The notes beneath the pieces are model-generated. The model worked only from the letters and a program-made list of their open reading frames with translations, made no database searches and had not been told where the DNA came from. The position numbers and the translations under genes are program-made. A stretch of DNA of 64,000 nucleotides from Gigaspora rosea (lineage: Eukaryota; Glomeromycota; Glomeromycetes; Diversisporales; Gigasporaceae), in contig QKWP01001876.1 in the NCBI GenBank assembly GCA_003550325.1, positions 38,767-102,766 of the forward strand, read 5' to 3'. Shown here piece by piece: positions 22,505 through 33,845 of the stretch. Position 1 is the first letter of the stretch, and every line of letters starts with the position of its first letter.

Positions 22505-23823
22505 TGTTACTATCCGGTTGGGAGATATCAGACACGCCGGTAGAGCTATCAGAATAGTAAACGATGGTAGGGTAATTCGGATGAGCTGAGATAGATATCG
22601 GATAGGGTGGTTTTATAATAAGAAAGGAGGAAAATATGTAATAATGAATATGTAATCAAATAATAAATCAAATAAATAATCATTAAACTTGTATGTGACA
22701 TTCAGCAGATATAAATAATATAATAATCAGCAGATACAATCAGAGTTTAAAATTCAAATTCAAAATTATGTTCTCAAATGAACTAAATTTGGAGTATTAA
22801 TGTTCTCAAAAAATTTTTAATGTTCTCATTATATAGAATTTTATTTTTTAATACGCATATATTTTTATTATATAAAACTATCTTGGACTTTTAAGTAAAG
22901 TTATAGACAAAGGCTTTTTGATTTTAATAGTACTTAGAAAATTTAAATTGGTTAAATTGATCATGTAATATACTTATTTAACTTTTTGCAACTATAAATC
23001 TTTTTTCAAATATTTAAAAAAAAACTAATAGTTATAAATACTAATAATATTTTGAGAACATTTTATCAGTACAAAATGTTCTCAAATAAGAGAACATTAT
23101 TTTAAATATTAATGTTCTTAAAAAAAATTTAGTGTTCTCATGAGAACATGAGAACATCGAATTTTAAACACTGGATACGATATAAAAATAAATAAATCAA
23201 ATCAGCAGATATGATATAAAAAGAAATCACTCAGAAGACTTTATTATAAAGGAGGAATTCACTCAGATAAACCTAAATATACAAGAAGAGCGAATACATT
23301 GGTCTTTTATACATGTTAGCAAACTCAATTCCCCCTGGGTCATTATCCTTCTGTCATTACTAATACAAATTTTATCTAACACCAATTGAATCTTCCCCTC
23401 GCGTCTTTATCCAATTCAAGACTCACACCCGAAGCATTAATTTAAAATCTGCCTTTCTAACTCTTCATTGGGCTAGCAGATTTGCGATAATATTTAAAGG
23501 CTTCACGTGCTTAGTATTGTTAAAGCATGAATCTAAATTAATTTCACGCGTCGTAGATATTTTAGTATGGATATCGGGTTTGGTAATTTTACATATCTAT
23601 AGGAGGACATATATGGCAATCGGGATATCTATAGATAGCAATAAGAAAAGATATATATGGTAATAACGTAGGGTGGGTATAGGTATTATATTTAAGGAAG
23701 GGATAATCGATCATAATCGTGGGCAATTTAAGGTGATCGGATCGTGATCGTACAGGGATGAAAAAGCAGGGGTGATGATCAAAAAGAAGATTTTGTGCGC
23801 AGAAAATTTTTAATAGTGTAACA
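22505..23823 (-). repeat. 5' LTR carrying an internal insertion
   Basis: Matches the other LTR over both ends but is ~500 bp longer because of the segment at about 22700-23215. LTR identity outside the insertion is high, with only scattered substitutions, so the retrotransposition was fairly recent. Confidence 0.88.
22700..23215. mobile_element. Non-coding insertion in the 5' LTR
   Basis: Bounded by AGAGTTTAAAATTC and GAATTTTAAACACT. Inside, multiple copies of TGTTCTCA and its complement TGAGAACA cluster at both ends. The other LTR lacks it. Confidence 0.7.
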
Positions 23824-23991
23824 ATGGCAGCCTAAACCTACCTTGGTGTGTTAATTAAAAATGTCGGGAAGGCAATTTTGCTTATATATTACAACTTAAA
23901 ACCTACTAACCTTAATCTAAGATGACCCTAACCCTAAAGTTAATTCGATAAAATATTTTAGAAGAATCTGCTCCGCTTTAGACGTCCCCCC

Positions 23992-25586
23992 GATTTGGTA
24001 AGTGTTCACGTGAATTCGTAGGTGTCCGTAGACTTACACCAAATTCAGGTTGTATTGTCATATGATCGTCACGTTTCACCAGATTTACATCCTGATTGGC
24101 CATTATCGAAACTCGGGGGTAATAGTATCCGGCAAGTATTATTTCTAAATAAGGATAAACTACGTAATCAATAATACACGTTGAAAAAACCGTTATATAA
24201 GAATTTTTTTTCCCATCGTCAACGTTAATTTCTGAATTTTCATCACTTTCTACTTTTCTTGTTCTATATTTTATACCTTATACACTGTTTTTAGTATACA
24301 CTGTTTTTTTTTATATTCCGTTTATTTATTTATTAGTAGTTTAGTGTTTTATCTTTTGTTTTTTTTTTTTGCATAAGAAATTTTTGTGGTTTGGAGGGTA
24401 TAGGTTGTTTTTTTTTATGGGTTGGTTTTTTTTTGAGTCATTTTCTCGAACTCTAGAGAATAAATTGAGTCAAAGCTACTTGATGAAATACAAATGCGTA
24501 TTAATGATTCAAGGGAACAACCCGCTGAAAACTGGGAACAACCACGACTAGTACTGGTGAGTAGGAGACTGGGTTGGGGAAACTTTCCCAATTGACAAGA
24601 TACACCTCTTCGCGGTGGTTGGGACAAGTAGGAGATATAATCTCTGAAACTAAGTATCTCGAAATTTTTTGTTTTTTTTTCGTTATATGTAAAATTAAAT
24701 TTTTTTAATACTGTAATTGATTATGTTCGAATCTTTGTATAAATTATTTTTGATTAATTAATAAAGGCTAAGAATTTTTGAGTGCATTTAAAATCATGAA
24801 CCACATAATAAATTTTTCGTGTGTATTCAAAATCATGAATTATTAAATAATAAATCTTTCACTTGTATCTTAAAGTATGAATTTATTAATGAATCTTTCG
24901 CGTGTATTCAAAACATGAATTTATATCTAATGAAATATGTCACTGTACTGTGCATCAGATTAATATTAAAGTATGTAATTATAAATCATAATGAAGCAGT
25001 ATTTCGTATGCAAATTTATTTAATGTACAACGCTAAGGAGCTTAAAAGTTGGTTTTGTAAGTGCAGGTGATTTTAATATATGAACTCCAAAATGTAATCT
25101 GTTAAAGAAATTTATATTTGTAAAATTTTGGGACGTATGATTCAATTATTTTTAAAGTGCAAGTTTCTTCTGGCCAAAATCATATAGACCTTTTCTCCTT
25201 TGAGCACAATAACTTTCGCTAATAGTCCGGCAGAGATGCATTTAGATGGAGTTGATCGTACAATTATTCTCTCCACATAATCAGATTTAATTTTATACAT
25301 TAAATTCAATATCAAGTAATTATTCATTACATATTGAATAAGCCATTTTATTACTTGCTGACAAATAAAATAAATATCAATATAGATTGTTATAAATTCA
25401 ACATCATATTCACATCACGTTTTATATATAAAATTTAAAAATGAAAGCAATTAAGCCAGGTAGCTTTTAAACAAAACACACGGACGGTTCTTTGAGTTAA
25501 ATCCCACTATCTCTTTAAGGTTCTATTGATGTAAAATGAAAAAAATGAAAAAACGTAAATAAAACTATACATGCTATAAATTAAGA
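23992..25586. other. Intergenic stretch with a possible exon-like relic
   Basis: A frame at about 24465-24560 reads IESKLLDEIQMRINDSREQP then AENWEQPRLVL and ends at a GTGAGTAGG donor-like site, which looks coding, but I find no start, no partner exon and no family. The stretch 24775-24930 holds ~50-bp repeats containing GTATTCAAAATCATGAATT. A minus-strand frame at 25142-25327 is open but unconvincing. Confidence 0.4.
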
Positions 25587-28087
25587 TTAAATCTTTAAAC
25601 TTGACTCTGGTGAATACTTTTGCTTATCATGCAGCATATTGAATTATAAAAATAATTAATTCAAAATTTTCTTTAATAAGTGTTTAAAACGAACAAATCA
25701 AAAGAAAATTTTTTCATCTCTTCGGTAGCATCCTTTCCAGCATAAATTAGAATGGCTGTTTTACGCCAGGATGTTCTAAATTAAATATAGAACGTGTCAA
25801 ATGGATAGTTAAAGACAAATGAATGTCAATTCTAACTAGATTTACCTGGAAGAAAATTTGTAACATTTAAAACTTCACCGTTAACTATCACCCAACAGTC
25901 TGACTATTGATCAACAGGAAAAAGAGTCGTTATCATAAGAGAGAATCCAAAAAGAAAAAATAACGTATAAAATGGTAATAAAACATTCACGCTAAATGTG
26001 AACCAATAAAAAAAAATTTCGAGTAAAAAATTTATATATAAATCGTGAGCTTATTAATTCAATTAAAATTTATAAATTATGAATAAGAAATATATAACAT
26101 ATTATTAACCATTTTCTTTATTATGCTTAGCAACTTCTTCAGCGGTATATTCCTTCTTCTCACGTGTTGGTGCATCTGCTTTCTTTTCAGGAGCAGGTGC
26201 CTGGCTTGGTGAAGCTTGAGGAGCTTGAACTGAAGGATTATATTGCTTGTAGCATCTTTATGTGAACCCAAAGATTTCTAAATGCACCTTTTGATTTGTT
26301 GGGTCAACAGAAACAATTGTTTGATATGGTGCCAATTGTCTGGCAATTTGTCCTAGACGACAATTAGCAGTTGCGCTAGACAAATTCTGGAAAAGATAAC
26401 GAGATGCGGAATCACCGGCAACACGGCCATATACAACACATCCCAAAAGAGAGGATCCTCCCAATCTATTGCAATTAGATGAAATTAGATTTTTGAACAT
26501 TAAAGATTAAATTGTCAAACAGTAATACCTGTTAGCACCATGAACGCCACCAGCTATTTCTCCAGAAGCAAATAGNGATTTTTGAACATTAAAGATTAAA
26601 TTGTCAAACAGTAATACCTGTTAGCACCATGAACGCCACCAGCTATTTCTCCAGAAGCAAATAGTCCAGGAATAACTTGCTCTTGCATATCTCTGACCTC
26701 AGACTCCGCATTTATATCAATTCCACTCTACAAAAAGCAATGCATGAATCATAAAACTTAAGTGTAGGTAATTAGAGATATGTCATAAATCATGCCGATT
26801 ATACCATAATATAATGTAATACGGGAGACATTAAGGCTACATGAAATTGATCGTTTATTGTGATTGGAACGTTATGGAAGAATTTTCTTGCCAAAAGTAT
26901 CTTCTTTTTGTTAGAAGCAATGTCGCTATAATCATCTAACGTTGCCTTTAATTTTGATGCAGAAATACCAATTTCTTTTGCCAATGCTTCACCAGAAAAT
27001 TTTTTCATCAAACCACGACCAACATAATGTTTAAAATGCCATTCAATTTCAAAGCTTTACTATTAAGCACAAGACGAATAGGTACCTTGTTTTCCCAATT
27101 TGCTAGTAACGTAAACACTATGACCTAATTCATCATAGAACCGTTTTCCTTCACCATTTAAAAGCAGCTCACCGACACCCCAAAGTGCTTCAGCGGCCAA
27201 AAATTTGATTTTTGCATCAGGCACTTTAGGTCAACCAATCCTGTTGGATGGACTTGAACCTTTTCCATATGAGTAGCTTTTCCTCCAATGGCAATAACCA
27301 TATTGTGACCATCACCTTCACTATTGGTAGTGGGTAAATTGTATATGTCTGGACGGTACTTTTTTAGCAAAGGGTTTTCTGTGAAATCAGCTGCATAACC
27401 ACCAGTAGCCAAAATCACAGGACCATATTCTTTGCAAGTTTGGCCATCTTGACATATTCCACGCCTATGACAGCATCACCTTCCTTAATAAACTAACTTC
27501 GTGACACGTGCCTTCTTGATGAGCCGGGTTCGATCAGTCTGATTGTTGACAATTTCTTTGATGCCTTCCATTAAAGCGTAGGCTATCGTCATACCTGGGA
27601 ACATTTCTTTTCCACGATGAGTACGTGGTTTGAGAATGACCTCCTAATCGAGATACAAGAGAAAGGTCTAACTTGAATTTCTCCTGAAGTCATTCAACAA
27701 CGAGGCAGAATTTCCGGTAAGAATTTTTATAAGATCAGGGTGAGCAAGATCTCAGCAGATCGTGCTGTATCTTGAGCGAAGATTTCAGCGGAATCTTGAA
27801 CGCCAAGGGCTATAAAATGTTTTCGCGTTAATTCTTAGATGAAACATGCTTACGAAGAAATTTCTCAGTGTTAACAATAAGTGACGAGTATTGTATGTTC
27901 TTCGAGTTTTACCACCAATTTGAGATTTGGTCAAAGCACCGTTAATACCAGACGTTGCTTTCGTTGAGTTGCCATTAAAGAAAGAGTTCTTATCAAGAAT
28001 CAAGACATTCTCACCACGTTCCAAGACTGTGTGAGCAGCAGAAAGGCCAGAAAGACCACCACCAACAACAATAACTTGATTGTACAT
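25587..28087 (-). pseudogene. FAD-dependent fumarate reductase with C-terminal cytochrome b5 domain (Osm1-like), broken
   Basis: The N-terminus gives a Rossmann FAD-binding motif (VIVVGGGLSGLSAAH) and SGINGAL. Further fragments in order are LGVQDSAEIFAQDTARSA, SRLGGHSQ with THRGKEMFPGMT, the conserved ILATGGYAADF, GEGDGHNM, HMEKVQVHPTG, GEIAGGVHGANRLGG and SLLGCVVYGRVAGDSA. Then comes a Pro/Ala/Lys linker and a cytochrome b5 start (EYTAEEVAKHNKEND/CWV, NVTNFLPG, EHPGG). The family transfers electrons to fumarate using FAD, and the b5 domain binds heme. Several introns are canonical, for example 26728-26804. At least five frameshifts, for example near 27735, 27645, 27480, 27050 and 25765 (one G missing in HPGG), plus acceptor AG changed to AA before FNMLHDK, argue for a pseudogene. 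Some indels could be sequencing errors. Confidence 0.88.
26488..26664. repeat. 88-bp perfect duplication around an N (assembly scar)
   Basis: Positions 26488-26575 and 26577-26664 are identical and separated by a single N at 26576. The copy includes exon sequence (EIAGGVHGANR) plus intron, so a gene with both copies could not splice sensibly. Overlapping contig ends joined by a one-base gap is the likely cause. Confidence 0.9.
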
Positions 28088-28420
28088 GATTTTAATATTA
28101 GAAATAGACTTTTAAGCTGGAAGTGAAAAGTGCTATTTTTTAATTACTCTATCGCAATTTCTTATTATAGTTCCCAATCAGGTGCCAATATGATAAAAAA
28201 AAAAGATAAAATCATCCCACAATTTAAATTTGACTAAAAAAAATGTGGTGAGATGCAATCCGACGATCCCATCTTAATCTGATTTCTGATATATAATAAT
28301 TATCAGTGAAAAAAAAATATGTCGGATAGAGCGTGGTCATAGGTAAACATTTGTGTTCATAGTAAAATTATCAATTACGTTGTTAAGTAGCGTTCGTTAT
28401 GTACAGACGAAACTTTAAGT
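28088..28420. promoter_or_regulatory. Shared upstream region between two divergent genes
   Basis: Lies head-to-head between the fumarate reductase relic (minus) and the RRM relic (plus), so it originally contained both promoters. No specific element is recognised. Confidence 0.4.
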
Positions 28421-30800
28421 AGAAGCGCCTATATCGGTGGTCTATCCAGATATATAACCGAAAATGATCTTAAAAGTCGTTTTGGTCGAGCACAGGTAAA
28501 TTCTTTCAGAAAAAGAATGTTATATTACGAAATGATTTGGCTTTTACATTAGGAGACTGTAGAGGGTTTGCTTATATAACTATTGAGAGTACTGCAGATA
28601 ACTGGAATAATGTACGATTAAGCTTTTTCATGCTTTTCATCAAATTATAAAGAATATAAGTTTAATTCAATTTGTAATTTGTAATGTTAAACTTTTATCG
28701 ATAATAATAAAGGCATGTCCCTTTTTAATGGTGCAAAATGGAAAGGAATTACATTAAAGATTCAGGACGCTAAGTATGACTATAAACAAAGGTAATTTTA
28801 TTTTTTAATAATTATAATAATTATAATTTAATCAGAAAGATTGATCATATTACAAACAGCAACTACTTAAATTTTTATAACAAAAAAGTTAAAAGAAGAA
28901 TGAGAAAATCAAAAGACTTTAAGAAATTTGTCCTAAAAAATGTAGACATAGAAATAAGGATACGATGTTTGCTGAAGATATGAGTTTGGTAACAGACAAT
29001 AATATTGATGGAAGAAAAGGTTAGCTGACAATAAAACAATCATAATTCTTTTATTTCAAAAATCTGAGTAAACGTATAATAGGGATGGAAAAAATCTAAA
29101 TATGATCGTGCGGTCTCAGTAAAGCGCATCAGAAGAAATGACGGAACAAAGGTGAATGAACAACTCGATTAATCTATTAAATTCCACATTAGATTTCATG
29201 TCAGTTACTTATGCATTACCATTTTATTGCATGTTCAGCTTATGATTGATCCGAGCCTGTATAAAAGTAATCTCCAAAAATTTTCGGATATAACACAATA
29301 GATGTAAAAAAGGAAGTCGCTCGATCAGTTAACATATTTTTATAACGATTTTATAAACTTATCGGATGACGAAAAAAAAACATCAAAATGACAATAGTAC
29401 AAGCGAAAATGGTATGACTTCAAAATAAAATAATTTATTAGGTATATTCGGTGTAAAAAATATCAAAATATATCCTATATTAAAAATGAACGAAATGCAG
29501 AAGGGCAGAATGGGAATATCCCATCAGGATAAATTACCACAATCTATTATTGATAGTCTCAAGAAATTGAAGAATAAAAGTCGCGTCATAGCAGGTAATA
29601 TAATACCATTTAATATCTCACTTTATATTTTGAATCTAAATTATTCCTATGATTAGGAATAATCGAATAAAATTCGTTTAGAGGCGATAAAGCAACGTGC
29701 ATTGGAAAGAAAGGGGAAATGGTCAAAATTACTCAAGCATTAAGAAAGTATAATGGATCAACGGTTATTAAATATTTTTAGTTTATCTTATTTATTTATT
29801 TTAACCTAATTATTTTAATAATTCATAAGAAGTCAAAGAATCATATAATATTTTCCGATAATGATCTAGTGCCAGAAGTATCTGACAATTTCAATTTGTT
29901 TGATTCGGATGAAGAATATAATAACAATGAAAAACAAACCTTGGGTACTGAAAAAATTTTAAGCATTATATATTGATGCAATTTCATATTATTAATCGAA
30001 GGTTGTAAGCTTGCAGATATAGCAATTAATATGATACCGATGAAAATAATATTGTGCAAAATGGTGATATAGATCGATTACTGCAGAAGAGAAGACAAAC
30101 CAGATTGGAATCTTGAAAGGGCTTCTGGGTTATGTTCCGAAAAATGCTGCTTCTAAAAAGTTTGTAAATAAATAGGTTTGTTAGTGTTTTTCAGTCGTTG
30201 ACCCTGAGGCGAAAAATCTCGAACTGGGATAGTGATCATGAAGATTTATCAAGTATATATTCCAAATCTCAAATTTACATATGTAAAGCCGTAATATATG
30301 TATTCATCATTTGTAGAATCTATGGTCGAGTCTACAACAACGCCGTCACAGCCTTTACCTCAAGTATCAAAAGACGTAAGGATCGAAATAAATGCTGATT
30401 TAAAGGGAATGTTTATACCAAGCGTTTTAAAGGGTATGATAGACATTCATAAAGAACTCTAAAATGATTTTCGTGTATGGTCATCTGAACGAAATACTAT
30501 TATATTATAGCTTCATCCTTTTTCGCTTTTTGGTGGGAATACGGAGAGCGAGGAATGCGAAGATGTTCAAATGGAAGATTTGAAGAGTGACGAAAAACCT
30601 TCGATATTTTCATATCCATTTATATCCATTTGCTTTTATTTGAAATAAACTCTATTTATGAACTTTTATCATGTGCTTAAAGGATATTTTTAAAAACGTT
30701 CTTTAAAATAACGGATCAAACCACAAGTCAAGGAATAGGATCTGCATCTGGTCCACTGATTTTTTTTCATTTTGAAGATGTGGCATTGTCTACAAGGTTG
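28421..30800 (+). pseudogene. RRM protein similar to NOL8/Nop8, broken
   Basis: The N-terminal RNA-recognition motif is readable in three exons: AYIGGLSRYITENDLKSRFG (RNP2), NVILRNDLAFTLGD with CRGFAYITIE (RNP1), and FNGAKWKGITLKIQDAKYDY. Further fragments are IRLEAIKQRALERKGKWS (about 29670-29720), an acidic NLFDSDEEYN (about 29895), RRKISNWDSDHEDL (about 30207) and a terminal PLIFFHFEDVALSTR (about 30757-30800). This order (RRM with KWKG, basic coil, acidic FDSDEE, terminal F-F-H-F) matches the nucleolar ribosome-biogenesis protein NOL8/Nop8. The RRM frame has no ATG: the ATG at 28400 is out of frame. The first intron is reduced to 14 nt, and a base is missing at the third exon's acceptor. 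I call it a pseudogene. Confidence 0.72.
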
Positions 30801-31771
30801 TATATACTTTGGTTCATAATGTGAACACGTAAATATAATGACTTATTGTGACTTTAATGTGCGCTCGTTTTCTCTCAGATCACATTATAAAGATTCGAAA
30901 ACTTTCATTCGAACTACCTCAATGTAAGCATTTTTACAATGTAATTTATTTTGACATTTATAAGTTTTTAATTTTTTATTTTGGCTAATTCACGGGAAGA
31001 TATAATGTCTCAATATCTCAAGAGACTTCACGTGATATGACTATTGAATACAAGTGTATACATAAATCAGCTTCAAAAAAATTGGTTAAATTGAAACACA
31101 GAAGTATTAGATTCTAATTGATATTATTAGAATGACAAATAAATTTTAATTTTAAATCAAGTTACGAAGCTATAAGCAAAATCTGGCTGTCTTTATTTTG
31201 ATTTCCTATTTTGGGATCGCTAAAGCGGTTTTGATGTAGTTAGGGTTAGAGATTATATACCGTAATTTGCAGCAAATAGTACCCCTTGTTATATAAATAG
31301 AATAGAAGAACACTTAACGTCATCTCAACGCCCACTTTTAGCGTACTGTACATATGAACTTCTACTTGGCGATACTGAAATAACTAATTTGCTATTTTAA
31401 TTTATATTTTTTATTACCCGTTATTATTTTAATTTTTATTTATTTTTTATTTGCTTATTCTAATTTTTATTTAATTTTTTACTTATCGATATTGAATTTA
31501 TAATATTTATTTATTGATTTATATGCTTCATGACCTCATTACGTATTAATTGACTCTACCTGGCGCATATGGTAAGAGTTTTAGTTTAATTCATATTATC
31601 CGGCCTATTTGTCAAATATTCGTTATCAGTTATAAAATTTGATGATAAACAGTCAGCATTGTAACTAAAGGAGAGATGAGATGGCGCTAAGAACTTTTCA
31701 CATGGTTCAGTACACTTAAAGTTATAGAAATACATTCATTTATACAGTATATAAAGCTGTATATAGGGTGC
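30801..31771. other. Intergenic DNA
   Basis: Contains a short fragment resembling the CTAAAGCGG end of the GGGGGTC MITE family (about 31208-31250, with GTTAGGGTTAGAG). No gene seen. Confidence 0.4.
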
Positions 31772-31862
31772 GCGCTATTTCGGGACGCGCATGGGCGTTA
31801 TTTTGAAGCCAAGTATACTATTTTTAGGGAATATGATTTTCGAAATAGCGCCCATGTGCGCT
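31772..31862. repeat. Inverted repeat, relative of 7770-7880
   Basis: GCGCGCATGGGCGTTATTTT faces CGAAATAGCGCCCATGTGCG across about 35 bases. Confidence 0.65.
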
Positions 31863-31942
31863 ATTCCACTGCTATTCCGCGGTAATACGGTATGTAATTA
31901 AAAGAAATACTTAAATTATGGTTTTCATATAATATTGAATTA

Positions 31943-32101
31943 TGTCAATTTTATTGTGAAATGTTTATGAATCGTAAAAAACTTCATTATTACAATTCAT
32001 CATGATCTTTAGTTTTAGTTATTCAATGCAATTTTATTGTGAAATGGTTATGAATCGTAAAAAACTTCATTATTACAATTCATCATGATCTTTAGTTTTA
32101 T
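31943..32101. repeat. Near-perfect ~80-bp tandem duplication
   Basis: The block beginning AATTTTATTGTGAAATG and ending TCATCATGATCTTTAGTTTT occurs twice in a row with only one or two differences, so it is recent. Confidence 0.88.
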
Positions 32102-32613
32102 CTTTCTCATCAGATTTACTCTCTGTTTTTTTTTCGATCATAATTCTTTTTTATTGATCCAAGCTACTATAAAAAACACAAAATGTTCTATATTCAACTG
32201 GTTAAAAAAAATTTAATAATCTTTGTAAAGAATATATGTTAGATGGTAATATCAAAACTATTTCAGATCCCAAAGAGCTTGAATCAAACTTGATTTACTT
32301 TTTTTCTTATATAAAGCATTCTGATAAAGAAGAATATTTTGTGAATTTAGTTCTTTTAGCAATAGCTGCTTTTCAACATTATATTACTGAAAACTCACTA
32401 TTATAAGAAATTAATATTTGTAACAAGCAGCAATTTCCAACTCTTAATACACTTCTAAATAGAAAATTTAAATAGCTAAGTACTAAAGGCAAAAGTAAAA
32501 TAAAAGGTCTGAATCTTTTATAGTTGACAAATGTTTTCATAACTGTATATCAATATACCACTAGATATACTATGGGGTTATTAAGGGTAAAGAATATGTA
32601 GATTACTTATTAT

Positions 32614-32851
32614 ATAGGTCTTTGCCTTGAAAATGACCTTACGGAACTAAGTAGATCTTATGGATAAAAATTAAAGTTTCCAGCCATCTAGTAATCCAAT
32701 TAAATAAACTTTTTTTTTATTTTGTAAAACTCGCCAAGTTCTACAAAATAAAAAAAAGCTTATTTGAATTGGATTACTGGTTGGCTAGAAATTTTAATTT
32801 TATTCATAAAATCTACATAGTCCCATAAAGTCATTTTCAAGGCAAAGACCT
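32614..32851. mobile_element. ~238-bp palindromic MITE
   Basis: AGGTCTTTGCCTTGAAAATG faces CATTTTCAAGGCAAAGACCT. The arms continue through GTAATCCAATT / AATTGGATTAC almost to the centre near 32733, where TTTATTTTGTAAAACT faces its complement. The stretch 32852-33845 holds nothing I can identify. Confidence 0.8.
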
Positions 32852-33845
32852 CATATGATTTTGGTAGTACAAATAATTTTATATAGAAATTAGCAATATG
32901 CTACTAATAAAACTTTTTATAATAATGTTTAATTTTTGTACTTTAAATAGATTAAACAATGCTCTTTCTAATGATATAAATTTTAATAATAAAATATTTT
33001 TTAAAAAATACACTTGTATATATTGTAAAAAATTCTTTGTAGTCAATTCAAATTTCTATAGTTACACAAAATAGTTAATTTATCATCATATAATTTTTGT
33101 AAACAAATGGTGATACCTAATCTTCAAGTATATGTTTCTCAGTAAATATTTACCCAATGTTAATGGGTTTATCACTGTTAGAATAATTATAAATTTAAAA
33201 ATTGCTTAATAAATTTTTTTTTAATTTTTAAAAAAGTTGTACTACCAAAGTTATATGATAAATGATTTACATATCCTCTATCCTTAAATAGAGTTTTTTC
33301 TTTTAATACATTATTCTTTGCTCATGATTTAAAGTTGGATATGTTAATAAAAAAAATAAGTAAATTTTTAATAAGTTTATATATTCGAATTAAATACAAT
33401 CTTGCAACTTGTAATTTATTAATATTTAGTTTTATTGAATAACAGAGAAGTTTAGTAACAACTAGTCATTTAACAGGGCTTCCCCAAAAATTAAACAAAT
33501 AGAATTAAAGTTTGACCGATATGATAGCCAGCATGGCAGCCGGGATTTCTTGATACATTATGTTTAATTTTTTATGTTTGTTTAATTTCACCCTCCCCCT
33601 CTGTAAAAACGAAAAAAAAAATTTCTAAACGAAGTCTCAACTGCAAAGGACCTTAATACAAATAGAAATTTCAAATTTCAGCTTATCCGTGATAGTTATT
33701 TCCTTGTAGTTATATAGTTTCAGTGAATTTTTTGTTGTATATAGGTCGATTTATTATTATAATAGATAAATTATTTGAAAATGAAAAAATAAAAACAAAA
33801 AAGGAATATCAAAAGTTAATGGTTCAAGAAAGAAAGTTGGCGTTT

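Larger units (their letters stand above)
20466..23991. mobile_element. MITE copy B (GGGGGTC ends), split by an LTR retrotransposon
   Basis: The ends GGGGGTCGTCTAAAGCGG and CCGCTTTAGACGTCCCCC are inverted, and CCCGATTT is found on both sides. The outer 120 and 170 bp match copy A at 15141-15421. The middle has been displaced by a retrotransposon at 20589-23823. Confidence 0.88.

Noticed and set aside
25142..25327. Small minus-strand gene with faint resemblance to a transposase segment (TPSKCISAGLLAKVIV)
   Set aside because: Too short, no catalytic motifs, no terminal repeats, and no continuation in neighbouring frames.
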